Shown here: positions 17,338-29,673 of the stretch, piece after piece
Layout: each line of letters begins with the position of its first letter
Position numbering within the stretch: position 1 is the stretch's first letter
Origin: Hypsibius dujardini
Taxonomy: Eukaryota > Tardigrada > Eutardigrada > Parachela > Hypsibiidae
Length of the DNA: 62,046 nt
Direction: 5' to 3'
Assembly (NCBI GenBank): GCA_001579985.1
Contig: LRSR01013345.1
Span: 1 to 62,046 of the forward strand
Notes under the pieces: model-generated
What the model was told of the DNA's origin: nothing
Database searches by the model: none
Seen by the model: only the letters and a program-made list of their open reading frames with translations
Made by a program: the position numbers and the translations under genes

Positions 17338-19958
17338 ATGGGGAATCGGACGATCTTCGGCTGGTTGCTAATGGCTTCCCCTCTCTTTCTGAAATACCTA
17401 TCGGCATGCTGCATTGTAAACGGACAAGTGTGCGGCAGGAGTCTTCCGCGGTCGTGTTGGGAGCGACTCGATTATGAGCTAGACAACCCCAACATTCTTT
17501 ATACTTGCCGGAAAGGGGAGGAACCTGTTGTCTTGACAGAGTGTGCAGCAGGTTGCAAGCGGGACCAACAAAACACGGATGGCGACATGTGTTTGGCCGG
17601 AGCGGCTGAAGATATTGCAACGACGAGGATGACGACTGTTCAAGGTGAGTACAAACAAGGTTTTATCCGAAAGAATGCATGGAAGACAAAGATTGTTCCT
17701 CGCTTGCAACGACTATTTTGGCCACCTGTTTTCAGAGCGACGGACTAGAACAGAACAACCCAAAACAAGTGGATTTCTCGTCATTGCGCAGGGTGGATCC
17801 CTTTGGAGATTATCTGTGGAAGATAATGGCGACACTGAACAGCTTACAAATATTCCCGGAGAACACAATCATGCAGTTGCAGTGGATTGTGTTACCCGTC
17901 ATCTCTACTGGGCAGTTCGGCGAAAGGGAATTAGACGTTCTCGATATGATGGCTCATACAATCATCTGGTAATCATCGCGAACGGTAAAAACGTCAAGAC
18001 AAATACTCATTTGGTGACATTTTCTGGAGAACGATGCTGATTATAGCCTTGATTTGCAATCTAGATACCATAGCTAATGGATTGGCCGTAGATTTTGTTG
18101 CCAGAAATGTGTTTTGGGTTCAAGGCAGCGCCATTCTTGTAGCAAAGATGAATCACCTGGAGGCTGGACACAAAACTATCCTTTCAGATACAAGAATCGA
18201 CCACTTCACACCGCTTGCCGTGCATCCTTCCCGCGGGTTAGTTAATGAAGCAGTTGAACTTCAACCAAGCAACCGTTTTTTATGCTGTACGATAATAGAT
18301 ACCTCTAACTAAAAGATTTTGCTCAAGGTATTAACAGTTGTCATGCGCTGAATGCTTGGGTTACCCGAGGGTTGCGATTTAAAGTGCGTCATTAGGTACA
18401 ATACTCTCTCTGATATTCGCTTAAAATGTGGATCTCGAAGGAATTTGAATCTCACCTCATTAAGTTGAAGTTCATTTTAAGTGATCTTGCTGATGTGAAC
18501 AATATCAGAAAGTAAAAAGCAATCATGCAGTGACCCCAAGAATGTAACAACAATAATATTGTGTTTGCTTTTCGATTGATTCCATTCAAAATGAAACACC
18601 TTGAAAAGTTGACGCGCCAAAAATTATCTTCCAACCGATCACCTCTTATGACACAAAATTTGTTTGGTAAGTTCCAAAACATAGGAAAAACCTAAAAGCA
18701 GATTGAGTTCGGCCAGATGAGACGTCAAGCGTGCTGTGGGCGTGCTTTAACAAGTAAAAAGCCTAAAACATTTTGGGACTGTTAATATTTTCAACTTAAA
18801 AAATCACAGTATAAAACTGAGAATTTTTCAATTTTTCCCGTTAAGAGATTACAGAGATAATGAAGAAACAATAGTGACATCAAGAGAATCATTGTAGTTT
18901 TGGAACTACCACTAAATCATCTCGTTATTGTTATCCACAAAAACAAGAACCGATGAAGAGTTTACTATGAATCTCTTGCTGTCTAGCCCGAAAAACGATT
19001 TACAACACAAACATTTTTGCCGCTATCTCAATCATTTTTGTACATTTGTAGTTCAATCTACTGGTCTTACCGTTTTAAAATTGAGACTGCCTCCATGGAT
19101 GGAAGTAACCGTCGTGTCTTAGTCGCTCGAGTATGGGCCCAAACTCTGGCTTTGGATCACGAAGCAAACGACCTTTACTGGGCAGACTTTCGTAAGCTGA
19201 TTTGGTTATACAAACACAAAATCATCTATAACAAAATGTTTGTTGCTTTTGTTGTACAATTTACCATTTCTTTTGATACGTTCATGTCCGCATCTATCAA
19301 TGCAACAGACAACATTGGATTGATGTAATGTCCGGCTGTCTTATTTGACATTGACACTTGCACACTCTCTTTCATAGTAAAAGCAAAATATAATCCGCTA
19401 TAATGTGAACAAATCAAATTAACCGAACCAAAATGTCTGCTAATTCTTGGTCCAATCATTTTCTCCAGGTACTGGAGATATCGAATGCATTTCGTTGAAT
19501 GGAGAAGGCGAACGAATTGTTTCCGTTGAAGGAAGCAAGGGACATTTACTTCATGGCCTCTCATTATCGGGAGGACGCGTTTACTGGACGTCCTTGTTAA
19601 CGTAACTCATTATTGCTAGCGAATCCTTGAATTGTCTTTCCTTAATCCGCCTTCTGTTTGCAGTGGCAACGTGACAAGTATCACCAAAAGTGGATCGACA
19701 ATAAAACAACATTCCCTTCCAGCCGGACGGAGTGGATATTTAGAGGGAATTGTTTTTGTGGCAGAACAGTGCCCCAAATGTGCGTTCAAATAAATAATTT
19801 AAAGACATTAGCTCAATTCACATCTTTGTGACTTTTTTTATTTAGCGAACAATCTATGCGCTGTTTCCAACGGAGGATGTCTTTTCATCTGTCTGCCTCT
19901 CCCGGATAATAACAGGAAATGTGTCTGCCCTGACGGCAATTCATCCTGCACTTCATAA
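17338..19958 (+). CDS. Copy B: secreted Cys-rich/YWTD-propeller/EGF protein, intact
   Basis: Seven exons: 17338-17644, 17736-17984, 18065-18236, 19052-19191, 19469-19601, 19664-19779, 19846-19958. Together they give 410 codons, with consistent GT-AG phases. Exon 1 encodes a signal peptide and a six-to-eight-Cys domain (NILYTCRKGEEPVVLTECAA then DMC). Exons 2-6 form a six-bladed LDLR class B propeller with LYWAV, VFWVQ, IYWSY, LYWAD and VYWTS motifs. Exon 7 is one EGF domain (NGGCLFICLPLPDNN, KCVCPDG) ending SSCTS. The layout is that of one LDLR/LRP propeller-EGF unit, but without LDLR-A repeats, transmembrane helix or NPxY tail, so it is probably a secreted ligand-binding protein. Intron 3 is long (815 bases). 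Copy E is its closest relative. The biological partner is unknown. Confidence 0.85.
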
Positions 19959-20462
19959 TCTCTTTCGTAGTTTCTTCCCGAATTGTTGGACAAACTTCCG
20001 TCTCAGATTACTTTATCTTTGTTTGGTTGTTTTGTCGGTCCATAAATTTTAAGCGAAACCGGATTGAGATTATTTGGCAAACTCTGCATTTGAATATAAT
20101 TCTAAGAGAATCAACCCATTGGTTCGTTTTTAAATTGATTCATTGAATAATGAAATAACTGAACAAAGCGGGTTAGTTATTAGATTTATTTGAGAAATAA
20201 GACGAACAAAGAAATTTTTCAATCAATTTCGGCCAAAATTGAAAACTAAAGATATACAATTTTTTTTAAATTTTTTGATTAATAAAATAAGAATTTAAAC
20301 TAAACTAGCTAGTTAATAAAATTTAAATGAAAAAAAAACACACAACTGAAATCGGTCTGCCCATGTCGACCAAAACTACAAACTCAATAATTTTCCAATT
20401 CTAATATTGCTGTAAAAAGCTGAATCAAACGTATTAGTTACCCTGTCAACGAAGAACAATCT

Positions 20463-22335
20463 CGATTGAAGTCTCTGTTAATGGACGCCCGTCAAGTCAG
20501 CACGTGGAACGGGGAGAAATTCATCAAGGTGGCAAAAACAAAGTCGAGCTGAGGACTCGGATCAACGTATCGGAAAAGTCTGCCATCAAAGGGAAGATAC
20601 CTGAACAGCCGGAATTTATCAAACAAATCAGTCTTTTTGAAGCCTTTGCACGGAACGAAATTTCGAGGATCTCAGAGACGTTACGTGAGATTAAAGCAAA
20701 CCTATCTGGGTCTGAAGCTTTAGTTCAGCAAACGTTTGCGGTTTTATCAGCTGCCGATTCGAGAAACGAAGGACAGTTGGCAATATTTTCTGTCACCATT
20801 CAAAGTTTGACAATTTATTTTTTGCGAACTAAGACAGAAGGGAACGGACTGGGATTTGACGCCTGATCATCTTGAATGTTATTTTATGTACATTAAATAA
20901 ACAGCGTTTTGCCAAACTTTATTCAAACGAAAAGAAGTTTTGTAGAGAGAAAAAATCTACGCTGTGCACATAACTTTGAAATTTTGTTAAAAGTAAATAA
21001 ATTGATGGCTACCAAAATGAAATTATTTTCGAAAATAAAATTATCTAGATTGATGAAAATATTGCTGACAAGGGAATTTTGCATCTCTGGAAGGCGAAAT
21101 GTTTCACATTTTTTTAGTTTGTTATGTGCATATAACTTAGTTCTCAATATTTTAATCGAAAAAAAAAATACAAATGCCTCCTAACATTTTTTAAAAATCA
21201 AAAACCAATCCGCGGTGGTACATAGGGGGCGCTCTCAACGTTACTGGAAATGTCTTCCGTTGATCGTTGTATTTAGCGACGCTATAGGCAATGGCGGCTG
21301 CAACGCCATTGATTGATCGATTTCAGTTCTTCTTTAGTTTTGGCATAAAGCGTGCAATTGATTGTTGAATTTTTGGTATTACCTTGGAATAATTATTACT
21401 AAACTTCAACCGCATAATAGCATTATTCGTGAAAGTAAATACTAACCCTTGTCCCACAGCCTATGTTTGTGTTTCACATTTCATACTAAATTAAATATTC
21501 AAATGGTTTCGGTTACAGTAATTTAGTAACGGCCGCAAACAAGCCAGTGTATTCGCTCGTGTCAACGAATAGTTCAATCAATGCACGCGACATGTGGTAA
21601 CATTGAGAGCGCCCCCTATGTACCACCGCAAACTGGTTTTTGATTTTTTAAAAAATGTAAGAAGGCATTTGTATTTTTTTTTCAATTGTAATATTGAGAA
21701 GTAAGTTAAACACACACAATAAAATTAAAAAAAGTGGAACATTTCGCCTTCCAGAGATGCAAAATTCCCTTGTGAGAGTGAGACCTAAGCTGTGGTTCAC
21801 TAGCCGTGTCCACGAAGAAATGAGAAATGATAACTTGCCGTCACGCTGTTAATTATTTTATCAACCGTTGAACTGAAGGACTGCAAGCACGGCATTGTTT
21901 TTTGGAATTTTAAGAAATTAAAAAAGCTACGGGAATCTACGCTGATGTTTCAAAATTTTCTTATTTAGCCCTGCATACAGTATGTAAAATATATTCAAAA
22001 GTAATAGGGTGCCCAATTCCATTGCGATTTTTTACCCGAATTGTTTACAATTCTTGAATATTTCAGACCAGCTTTCGGAAATATCCGGTAATCTTTCGCG
22101 ATTCGATACGGAACGGCAAAAATTTGCCGATCTTGCAGAAAATAATTCCCGGTCCGAATCTAAGGGGAACACAAACCTGGTGAATTGACGATGGAAATTG
22201 TTTTGGGTTTGGTGAAAAAATTTTCTCAAGCCGAATCGCGGTATCAAACGAAGTTCCATGACCTGTCCGGCAGCCCTTTTTGGGAAACCAAAAGATGGCT
22301 AACTTGTCAGACATTTTGGCCGCTCTTACCCTTAA
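20463..22335 (+). pseudogene. Fragment of the coiled-coil gene (paralogue of copy C's upstream part)
   Basis: The start (SLLMDARQVSTWNGEKF) matches 27783 onward in copy C. An open stretch at 20504-20866 continues with SELRTR-like sequence, LREIKANLSGSEALVQQ and VLSAADSRNEGQLA. A second homologous block at about 22060-22330 matches the exon at 29921 of copy C (ISGNLSRFDTERQKFADLAE-type repeats) but is broken by TGA. Between the blocks lies a 0.7-kb foldback transposon. A deletion near 20520 removed about 100 bases relative to copy C. No propeller exons follow, so the fragment is a dead partial duplicate sitting behind copy B. Confidence 0.65.
21068..21773. mobile_element. Foldback/TIR element with about 180-bp inverted arms
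   Basis: The left arm (21068 to about 21247, starting ACAAGGGAATTTTGCATCTC) is the inverted copy of the right arm (about 21598-21773, ending GATGCAAAATTCCCTTGT). The arms include GGTACATAGGGGGCGCTCTC and its complement. The interior of about 350 bases has no transposase frame, so the element is non-autonomous. The paralogous DNA in copy C (around 28463) lacks it, running from ATTGCTGAGATCTAAG without interruption, which marks the insertion point. Confidence 0.8.
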
Positions 22336-22562
22336 CCTCACAGCCCCCTAGCAGTTGTGGAAATCTTAACTTTTTTCCTTGAAATTACAATAGAGAATTA
22401 ACTCTCCTATGACGTAGCTGCACGTATGGTGACTTTACTGAAAAGCTCACATTCATGCTAAAACAACCTCCAAAAATACCATGTAGACATCCAGAAGAAA
22501 TCAGAGATACACGCATATGGATTAGAGTCCTACTTAATCGTGTAAACAAGTGACGATATATA

Positions 22563-23852
22563 CAGGGGCCGGCAGCAAAGTTGGACCAGTTTGCGCGCCA
22601 TCGAACAACTGACTAGTTTCTTTTGTAACAACCCATCTCACATTGTTTTTGCATAAAACCAAGCCAGCCGGTGTAAAAAAACAATTTGTTGACGTTCGAA
22701 CAATCAATCATGTCTGCTCCAATTAATTCTGAAACGAGGGGCGCCATCTTGGCCCACCATCAGAACGGCCAATCTCATAGAAAAATAGTCGATGCTTTGT
22801 TTGACCTGGGCTTTTCGGTTTCGAAGTCTACTGTCACTCGTGTTATCACGGAATTTGAACGGGAGAAGCGAGGAATCTTCAAATCAGCAAAAAACTCGTT
22901 CCCCAGTGCCTGCCGTACAAGCATACCAAGGATCTCATTAGAAAAGTGGACGCAGCGACGAATGTAAATAATCCTCTCACCCTGGACCAAATGGCTGAAC
23001 GGTACGATGTTTCTGAAAGAACAATTCGTCGAATTTTGAGCAAAAATCTGCAATCGGACTTGCTGAAGAAGACCGAAACGCATGCCCTATCAAACAAGCA
23101 AGTGCAGCAACGTCTTAACCGCGGACCTCGGTTTCTCAAGCTTCTGGAGGGTGATCGATGGAAGTATGTAGTGTCTTTTGATGAGTTCTGCTTGTCTATG
23201 AACGATTGTGGTGGAATCCGGGACTGTTACTACCGGAAGAAGGGAAAACCAGTTCCGGAAAGTCGCACCAAAAAGTGGAAGCAGAAATTTCCCAAAAAGG
23301 TGATGTGTGCCGCAGGAGTATCGTACCGCGGTGCGACGAGCATCTACTTCGTCTCACCAACCAGCAAAGTCGATTCGGCGTTCTTCCTCAACAATATCGT
23401 GAAGCCAATAGTGGAAAAGGGCATCCCCAGACCCTACCCGGGAAAGGAACACAAAGTCATCCTCCACTTTGATATTGCTTCCAGTCACACGACGCCTGCG
23501 GTCTACTCCTATCCCAAATCGAAAAAAGTCAAGTACATCGGGAAAGAGGATTGGATGGCCAACAGCCCTAACCTGCGTCCTATGGATTTCGGTCCAAACG
23601 AAATTTTTAAAAAATCAATGTTTAAGAAAAAGCCTAAAGGCATCCCTGGTTTGCAACGTGCAGCGCGCCAAGTCTGGAAGGAATTCCCCCTTAGTGTTTG
23701 TCGTAATGTTATGAGATCCTGGAAAGGAAGGGTGATTCAGATGGTAGACGCAAAGGGCTTTCAGATTAAAAACTCGGAAAAATAAAATAAAACACACACA
23801 ACGGTTAAAAATTAGTTTGCGCAAACTGGTCCAACTTTGCTGCCGGCCCCTG
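22563..23852 (+). mobile_element. Complete maT-type (DD37D) Tc1/mariner element
   Basis: A 1290-bp element with perfect 34-bp terminal inverted repeats (CAGGGGCCGGCAGCAAAGTT...) at 22563-22596 and 23819-23852. TA dinucleotides flank both ends (22561-22562 and 23853-23854), as expected for the target duplication of this superfamily. It contains one transposase gene. The perfect ends suggest fairly recent insertion. Confidence 0.93.
22710..23785 (+). pseudogene. maT-type mariner transposase, one frameshift
   Basis: The N-terminal frame (MSAPINSETRGAILAHHQNG, 22710-22967) encodes a helix-turn-helix DNA-binding region (KIVDALFDLGFSVSKSTVTR). The main frame (to 23785) carries a second helix-turn-helix (LTLDQMAERYDVSERTIRRI) and the catalytic residues: Asp in VVSFDEF, Asp in ILHFDIASSH, and a third Asp in SPNLRPMDF. 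The last two are separated by 37 residues, the DD37D signature of the maT group. The two frames overlap but differ by one base near 22900, so a single indel breaks the gene. The enzyme cuts and pastes the element at TA sites. Confidence 0.88.
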
Positions 23853-23854
23853 TA

Positions 23855-25180
23855 ACATGTACAAGCCAGTGCTCGTCCTTCGGGCTCATGCAGTCTGAAG
23901 AAGTAAGTTTTAACGAGAAATGCCGGGTAACAGTAATTCAAGCGTCGCGGTATTTTATACCCAAACAACGCGTAGCTCGATTTATCATACCTGTGAATTC
24001 GTATGTAGGCACATTTCGTACCCTGACTTTTGGTATCCCGACAAATTGCCCTTATAAACAAATCATATCAAGCGATAATTCGCATCTCGACTATGCCAAA
24101 CAGCGTAATTTAATAGGTATAGTAATAGTTTTAGTTAATAATTAATAATAGTAATTATAGTTAATAATAGTAATAGTTTTAGTTAATAATTAATATATTG
24201 CATACAAAATAAGTGTGTCTGTCCTGATGCAAATTCTTCGTGCGCCCAATACAAGAAATGACCCCTCGTATGTTTTCCTCTTTTGCTGACAGCATATTTT
24301 CCGGAAATTTTTGCGTACTATTTTGCTCGTAATTGCTGTGGTGTCTAAAAGTCTTCCCTGAAAAATGCATTCATATTGTCATCCCCATGTCTCCCGGTAT
24401 GCTGTACATGCACATACATGCTGATTGTAAGTTTGTCTATCCATTTGATCCCGGTAACCTTTTTGACACTGACAACAAATGTCAAAAGTACTACCCATAC
24501 GCAATGTCCGCCAGCCATTGCCGAGCCCTTACTCACAGGGGGAAGAGGAATTTGTGATGACAAATAAGTATTCTCACTTTCGCTTTGTTTTTTTTTTGCT
24601 TTCTCACGAACAGACAGTTCAAGGACGTCACTTCCAGTGTTTGCGAATGATCCTATCTGTGATTATTTAGCTTGAGTTCTCTGTCTCGTCGCTCAACATC
24701 GAAACAACACCGACTTCGAACGGGAAGTCACGATTAGATTTTCGGTTGCATTTACTCTCGGACAGCATAATCAGGAAGCGCATCTCACCTTGCATGCTGA
24801 AGCAACAAACACTAACTGCATTTACTCGTACAACAGTTTGTGACAAGGTTCTATTCTTCTAATTTCAATGTTCCCAAACGAGTATTCTAAGGGATATATC
24901 TTGGTGACAACTTCTTTTGTGATTTAGACGCAGGATACAATGGATCATCTCGTGTCCTGTTTTGTTTTGCAATTGACTAGTTTTCTATTATTTGCGGGAA
25001 GGTCATAGTGCCTCACCAACGCTTACCAAACTGGAAACGCTGGGTATGTACAAACTCAGTCAAAATGGTCTACAAGTTAGCGCTAACGTATATTTTAATT
25101 CGTTGAGTGGTCACAGAATTTTTAAGTACTTCCTTATTTTATGTACATTTTTCTAATATAAAAGATATTTTTTACATATT
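23855..25180. other. Intergenic, mostly degenerate repeats
   Basis: Contains a small AT tandem duplication (about 24110-24200, TAATAGTTTTAGTTAATAAT) and a segment at about 24570-24830 that resembles the flanks upstream of copies B and E (for example GGGAAGTCACGATTA). No gene was recognised. The frames here are short and mutually overlapping. Confidence 0.5.
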
Positions 25181-25229
25181 TAGTTTGTTCCATTCCTAAT
25201 CAAATAAATAGGCACTGTATTCTGTTTGT

Positions 25230-28200
25230 AGGATGGGGAGCAATTGAGGTGTCTCCCAATGCCTTTATCTCGTTGGAATACGACAACTTCCAGGTCTCCA
25301 TCTACAAAAAAGAAGGCACAGACGACAGTTCGTCTTAAAGATTCTACTGCTCGCCTGCGCTTATTCTGCAATCGAATTCAACGAAGACTCAGTACAATTA
25401 CTTCTTGAAAACATTCGAAACAACCTTTCTAGTTAAATATGGTATTCGGAGTATAGGAAGGCCATCCAGGCGGTTCTGTCGTCCGAACTGGGACGAAACG
25501 TCTCTCAAAACAGCATTCGAATGCTGCCCATTGAGGAGATCCGAATTGACAGCAAAGTTCGTTTGGACGAATACCACATTGCTAATGAATGGACCTCTTA
25601 TGCCAATCAGCCGTCCACTTTTACCTTCCGAATCACCTGTTTCACAAACGAAACATGCATCGAGGTCGCAGAAAATATTCGCCAGCATCCGGAGGCCTTT
25701 GCGTCGGGTCTCGAAGTCTTCTACAGCCTACAAACGCTGCAGACTAAGAAGCGTTCAGTCCTCGTCAAGTTATGGCATATGCGGAGCGCTGAATCGTTTG
25801 CCAAACTGCAGCTGGAATTTCCAGACGAAGACCACGCTTACCTTCTTGTGGCCGACTGGAAAAAGATTGAGCGGGAGGTTTCAACCACGATCTTAACCAC
25901 TGAAATGACAGATGAAGATTTTTTTGTCAGCTCCGATGAGGCTGCAAATATTGCGCGTCACCTTGATCGGGTGTTGAGCGTCAAGAACATGGGTTCGGAT
26001 TCCTTCACGCATGACATGTGGAGCAGGGTTTTTTGGACTGCGGAAAGTGCACGTCCGGATGTGACGGCAAAGGTGCGTAGAATCATGCACCCACGCAAAA
26101 TTTCTATCATTATTATAATCAAAGGATTATTTAGGGTCCTTACAGGTCGGAACTAGTACCCCTCATGGCAGGCCCGAGGGGATGAGCAAAGAGACTGAAT
26201 GTATTTTTAAAGATTGAACTCAAAATTTTGTTTATTATCACTGATCATTTTGAAAATTGCGGAGGGTGATGATCTGATTTCTTTGATTCCCCGAATTTTA
26301 AAACACTTTTAAAATCTTAATTTTTTTCGATAAATTTGACGTTTATTGGTGTACAATATAAGCTCTCTAATAATAACTGCAATATATAATGGAATACTGA
26401 GAATATTCAAAAATTGTCAATATTTAATGGGCAAACAGTTGTTTTTGAAAATGGTTGGGTGCTCCGGGTAGCCTATGAAATCAGACTCCACAGCCCCACA
26501 AGTTTTAAAATGATCAGGGACAAGGCGTTTTGGTTCTAACTTATCTGGAACCTAAACGAGCCCCTGAATAAAATGGAAGGAATACCAAATAGAACCAACA
26601 ATCAATGCAAACATCAAGAGAGATATCCCTTCACTCCATGATGAGAAACAATATGGTTGCACATAATAGATGAACCTGTACACAAGTAGGTCAGAGCAGG
26701 GGCGTATGCCGTTTAGTCTAAGGGGACGCCAATGGCGCCAAGCATATGAACGGGGGGGGGGACAGTCACACTCGTGTGCAGACAGCCGAATTGGCCCAGC
26801 TGATTGTCTATTTCAAATACATTTTCTCGGAACATAGGCTACAAGTCCCCCTCCCCTTCCCCTTCCTCCTTTTTAGTTCTATTTGGTTTTACGAATGTTG
26901 ACCAATGTCCCTTTGAGTGATTATAACAAACTTGATGATTTTAGAAAGCCTATCTGTTCCTCAATCTCCAGGAGCGAAGAAAAATGGGGCGTTTCGTTTT
27001 TTTGCTCGAAACTCGTGCGGGCAGGGTCCAATATTAGGGGTTTCATTTTTTTTCTGAAAGGAACCTTAAAGAATTCCAAAAAAAATCAATCTTCAATTTA
27101 TCAAGTTAGGGAAAAACGGTCATTATTGAAAAAAAAACGAAAAGTTGGCGGGGACAAGAAATGGGAAATGGTTCTCAATAAAAGATAAAATCTGTTCGCT
27201 CTTAGTACTAGTATAAAATACCTCAACTTAAGGCATCCATTCTGGTTTCGGAAAACAATTGACTGAGCTCCTCGGTCTTTCCATCTATCGCATCGATTGC
27301 TAGTGTAACATTTAGCAGTATGGCGCCTTACAACAAAACCTAAAACCACATGTGGATTTTTCTTATGGTGTTTTCCAAAGAACAGTTTTATAAGTCAGGA
27401 AATTATAGCGATCCTGTCGTACTCAAATAATTTGAACGTAATTCATAATTCCAAATTATCTCTTAAACTAACTATTACGCTCTTAAAAAGGATTGCTTCT
27501 TTATTCCAATTAATAGATTCTCAATGACATCTACGACAAAAACGACCGACATTTGCAAGAAGCTTTGAGCACGCATTACTCCCCAGCAGTGGTTCCTACA
27601 ATAGCAACCCTGAGCGACCCAGAGCAGTTCTCTCTACACGCTCATCCACTTCCTCCGAGTCGGCCATTCTGTTTGAAGATTTGCTGACCATCTGGAGCAG
27701 CATCAAAGCCAGTGGTTTTTGGGGACTTGTATGTCCAGGCAGGAACAACTCCCACGCTCACCCAATGACTGTCAACGAAGAACAATCTCGATTGAAGTCT
27801 CTGTTGATGGACGCCCGTCAAGTCAGCACGTGGGACGGGGAGAAATTCGTTGTCAAACCGTTTCAAGTGACAAAAATCAGTCTGGCCCCCTTTCGAGGAG
27901 TCACAATCTCAACGACTGTCATTGCAAATATCCAGGTGAAAGTGGCACGGACCACATCGGAACTAAGGACTCGAATCAACGTACCGGAAAAGTTTGTAAC
28001 TGAAGGGGAGATGCCTAGACAGGCGGAATCTGTCAAACAGACCAGCCTTTTAGATGCTTTTGCATGGAATGAAATTTCGAGGATCTCGGAGGCGTTGCGC
28101 GAGATTAGGGCAAACCTATCTGGATTTGAAGCTTTGGCTCATCAAAAGTTTGCGGTTTTATCAGCTGCCAATTTGAAAAACGATGGACAGTTGGCGAACT

Positions 28201-28330
28201 TTACTCTCACCATTCAAGGTTTGACGAACAATATTTTGCGAACTGCACCAGAAGAGAACGAACTGGGATTCGAAACCCAAATCATCTTGAATGTTATTTT
28301 ATTTACCATGAATGAACTGAAACGGTGAAC
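25230..28330 (+). pseudogene. Upstream part of copy C: large unrecognised protein, decayed
   Basis: A run of coding-like segments in changing frames. The first is an exon after TTTGTAG at about 25230 (WGAIEVSPNAFISLEYDNFQ), with a frame change near 25335. Next is LLLENIRNNLSS with TAA at 25434-25436, then 25437-26072 (WYSEYRKAIQAVLSSELGRN, ITCFTNETCIEVAENIRQHP, WSRVFWTAESARPDVTAK), ending at a phase-0 donor. After a 1.4-kb intron the next exon starts at 27517 (ILNDIYDKNDRHLQEALSTH). Another frame change leads to LLTIWSSIKASGFWGLVCPG, SLLMDARQVSTWDGEKFVVK and repeated LREIRANLSGFEAL-type heptads up to about 28280. I recognise no known domain. The later part is helical and coiled-coil-like. A paralogous fragment is at 20463-22335. 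Confidence 0.5.
26124..26566. mobile_element. MITE family 1 copy in an intron of the copy C upstream gene
   Basis: The left end TTAGGGTCCTTACAGGTCGG and right end GAACCTAAACGAGCCCCTG match the inverted ends of the better-preserved copy at 59648-60121. No coding capacity. Confidence 0.7.
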
Positions 28331-28663
28331 TTAAGAAAAAAAGTTCTTCAGCATTTCATCATTTAAATATTTTATCATTTACACCAAACGATCCCAAGTA
28401 AATGGGATCACCAAATGAAATTATTTTCGAAAATCAACTTGTCAAGGTCGATGAAAATATTGCTGAGATCTAAGATGCGATTCATTAGTCACGTTCATGA
28501 AAAAACGAGTAATGATAACTTTGTTGCACCAATAATATTTGATAATTGCTGCGGCAAATGCAAGCACTCCGGTGTATTCTCGGAATGTCTGGGCCTCAAA
28601 AAGCATCGGGAGCAAACGAGGGTGCTTTCAAATTTACAGAAGCTTTATCCAGTCAAGTTAAGA

Positions 28664-29671
28664 CAGTCCCGAATTAGTTCTGAAACCAGGGGGGGGGCAA
28701 TTTTGATGGAATTTCAAAACGGTTTTTCATGTCGAAAAATTACTTTAAATCTTTCCGTTATTGGAATGACTGCAAACAGTGCCACAGTGGGCCGTGTCAT
28801 CAAAGAATTTAAGCTGGAGCAGCAAGGCATTGTGAAGCCCGTAAAACGTCTGGGGAACTAAAACCTGCCTTCTGTGCACTCTGCAGCCATGATAAAAAAA
28901 GTCACCAAACTTGGGTTCCGACCGAGTCCTTTCACCATTCCGCAAATTCAGCAACAACTAGGACTATCCTACGGGACAATTTGGCGGATTATTAATTAGG
29001 ATTTGACTGGGGAGAAGCGCTCCAAGAGGAAGACCCACATGTTGTCAGACAAGCAGGTTGCACAGCGAGTTCTCAAGATCCCGCGGCTTTTTCAGCACTT
29101 GAATGGAGGCAAAAGGCAGTATATTGTCTCCATTGATGAGGCGTGGTGCTATATGAGCAACGTGAACGGCCGGAGAAAGATCTATTACCGTTTCTGGGGA
29201 AAAGAGAGCCCCCAAAGCTGGCTGAAATATTGTAAACAAAAGCATCCCCGTGAAGTCATGTTTTTCGCTGGAATCTCTGCTCACGAGATAACTGCCATCC
29301 GTTTCGTCTCTCCTCGTACCAAGACCAACTCGGATTTCTACGTCGACCGTGTGTTAAAGTCGATTTTCAAAAAAGACATCCTAAGGCTGTACGGGAAGGA
29401 TGCAAGGTCGGTTGCGCTGCACCATGACAGCGCTCCGTCGCACATGGCGCTAGACACTGTCCGTTTTTTCCAAAACTCGAAGTATCGGTATGTTCCGAAA
29501 GAGGACTGGCCCAGCAACTCTCCGAATCTGAGTCCCATGGACTACTCGATAAACAGTATTTTTAAGCGCAAAATGTGGAAGCATAAATCGAAAAACTTTG
29601 CTGGGTTAATTCGTGCAAAGAAACGGGAGTGGTCTGACATCTCGGTAGATTTGTACGTTCGTACTCTCTGA
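28664..29671 (+). pseudogene. maT-type mariner transposase relic inside copy C
   Basis: An N-terminal remnant at about 28664-28861 (SSETRGGAILMEFQNG-like) is followed by a frame change and an open frame at 29003-29671. Catalytic residues are Asp in VSIDEAWCY, Asp in LHHDSAPSH and Asp in SPNLSPMDYS, again 37 residues between the last two (DD37D). No terminal inverted repeats or TA duplication were found. The sequence is diverged from the complete element at 22563-23852, so it belongs to a different or older lineage. It sits between coiled-coil exons of copy C. Confidence 0.8.
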
Positions 29672-29673
29672 TC

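Noticed and set aside
23615-24061. Minus-strand frame overlapping the mariner end
   Set aside because: It is antisense to the transposase and its terminal repeat, with no motif.
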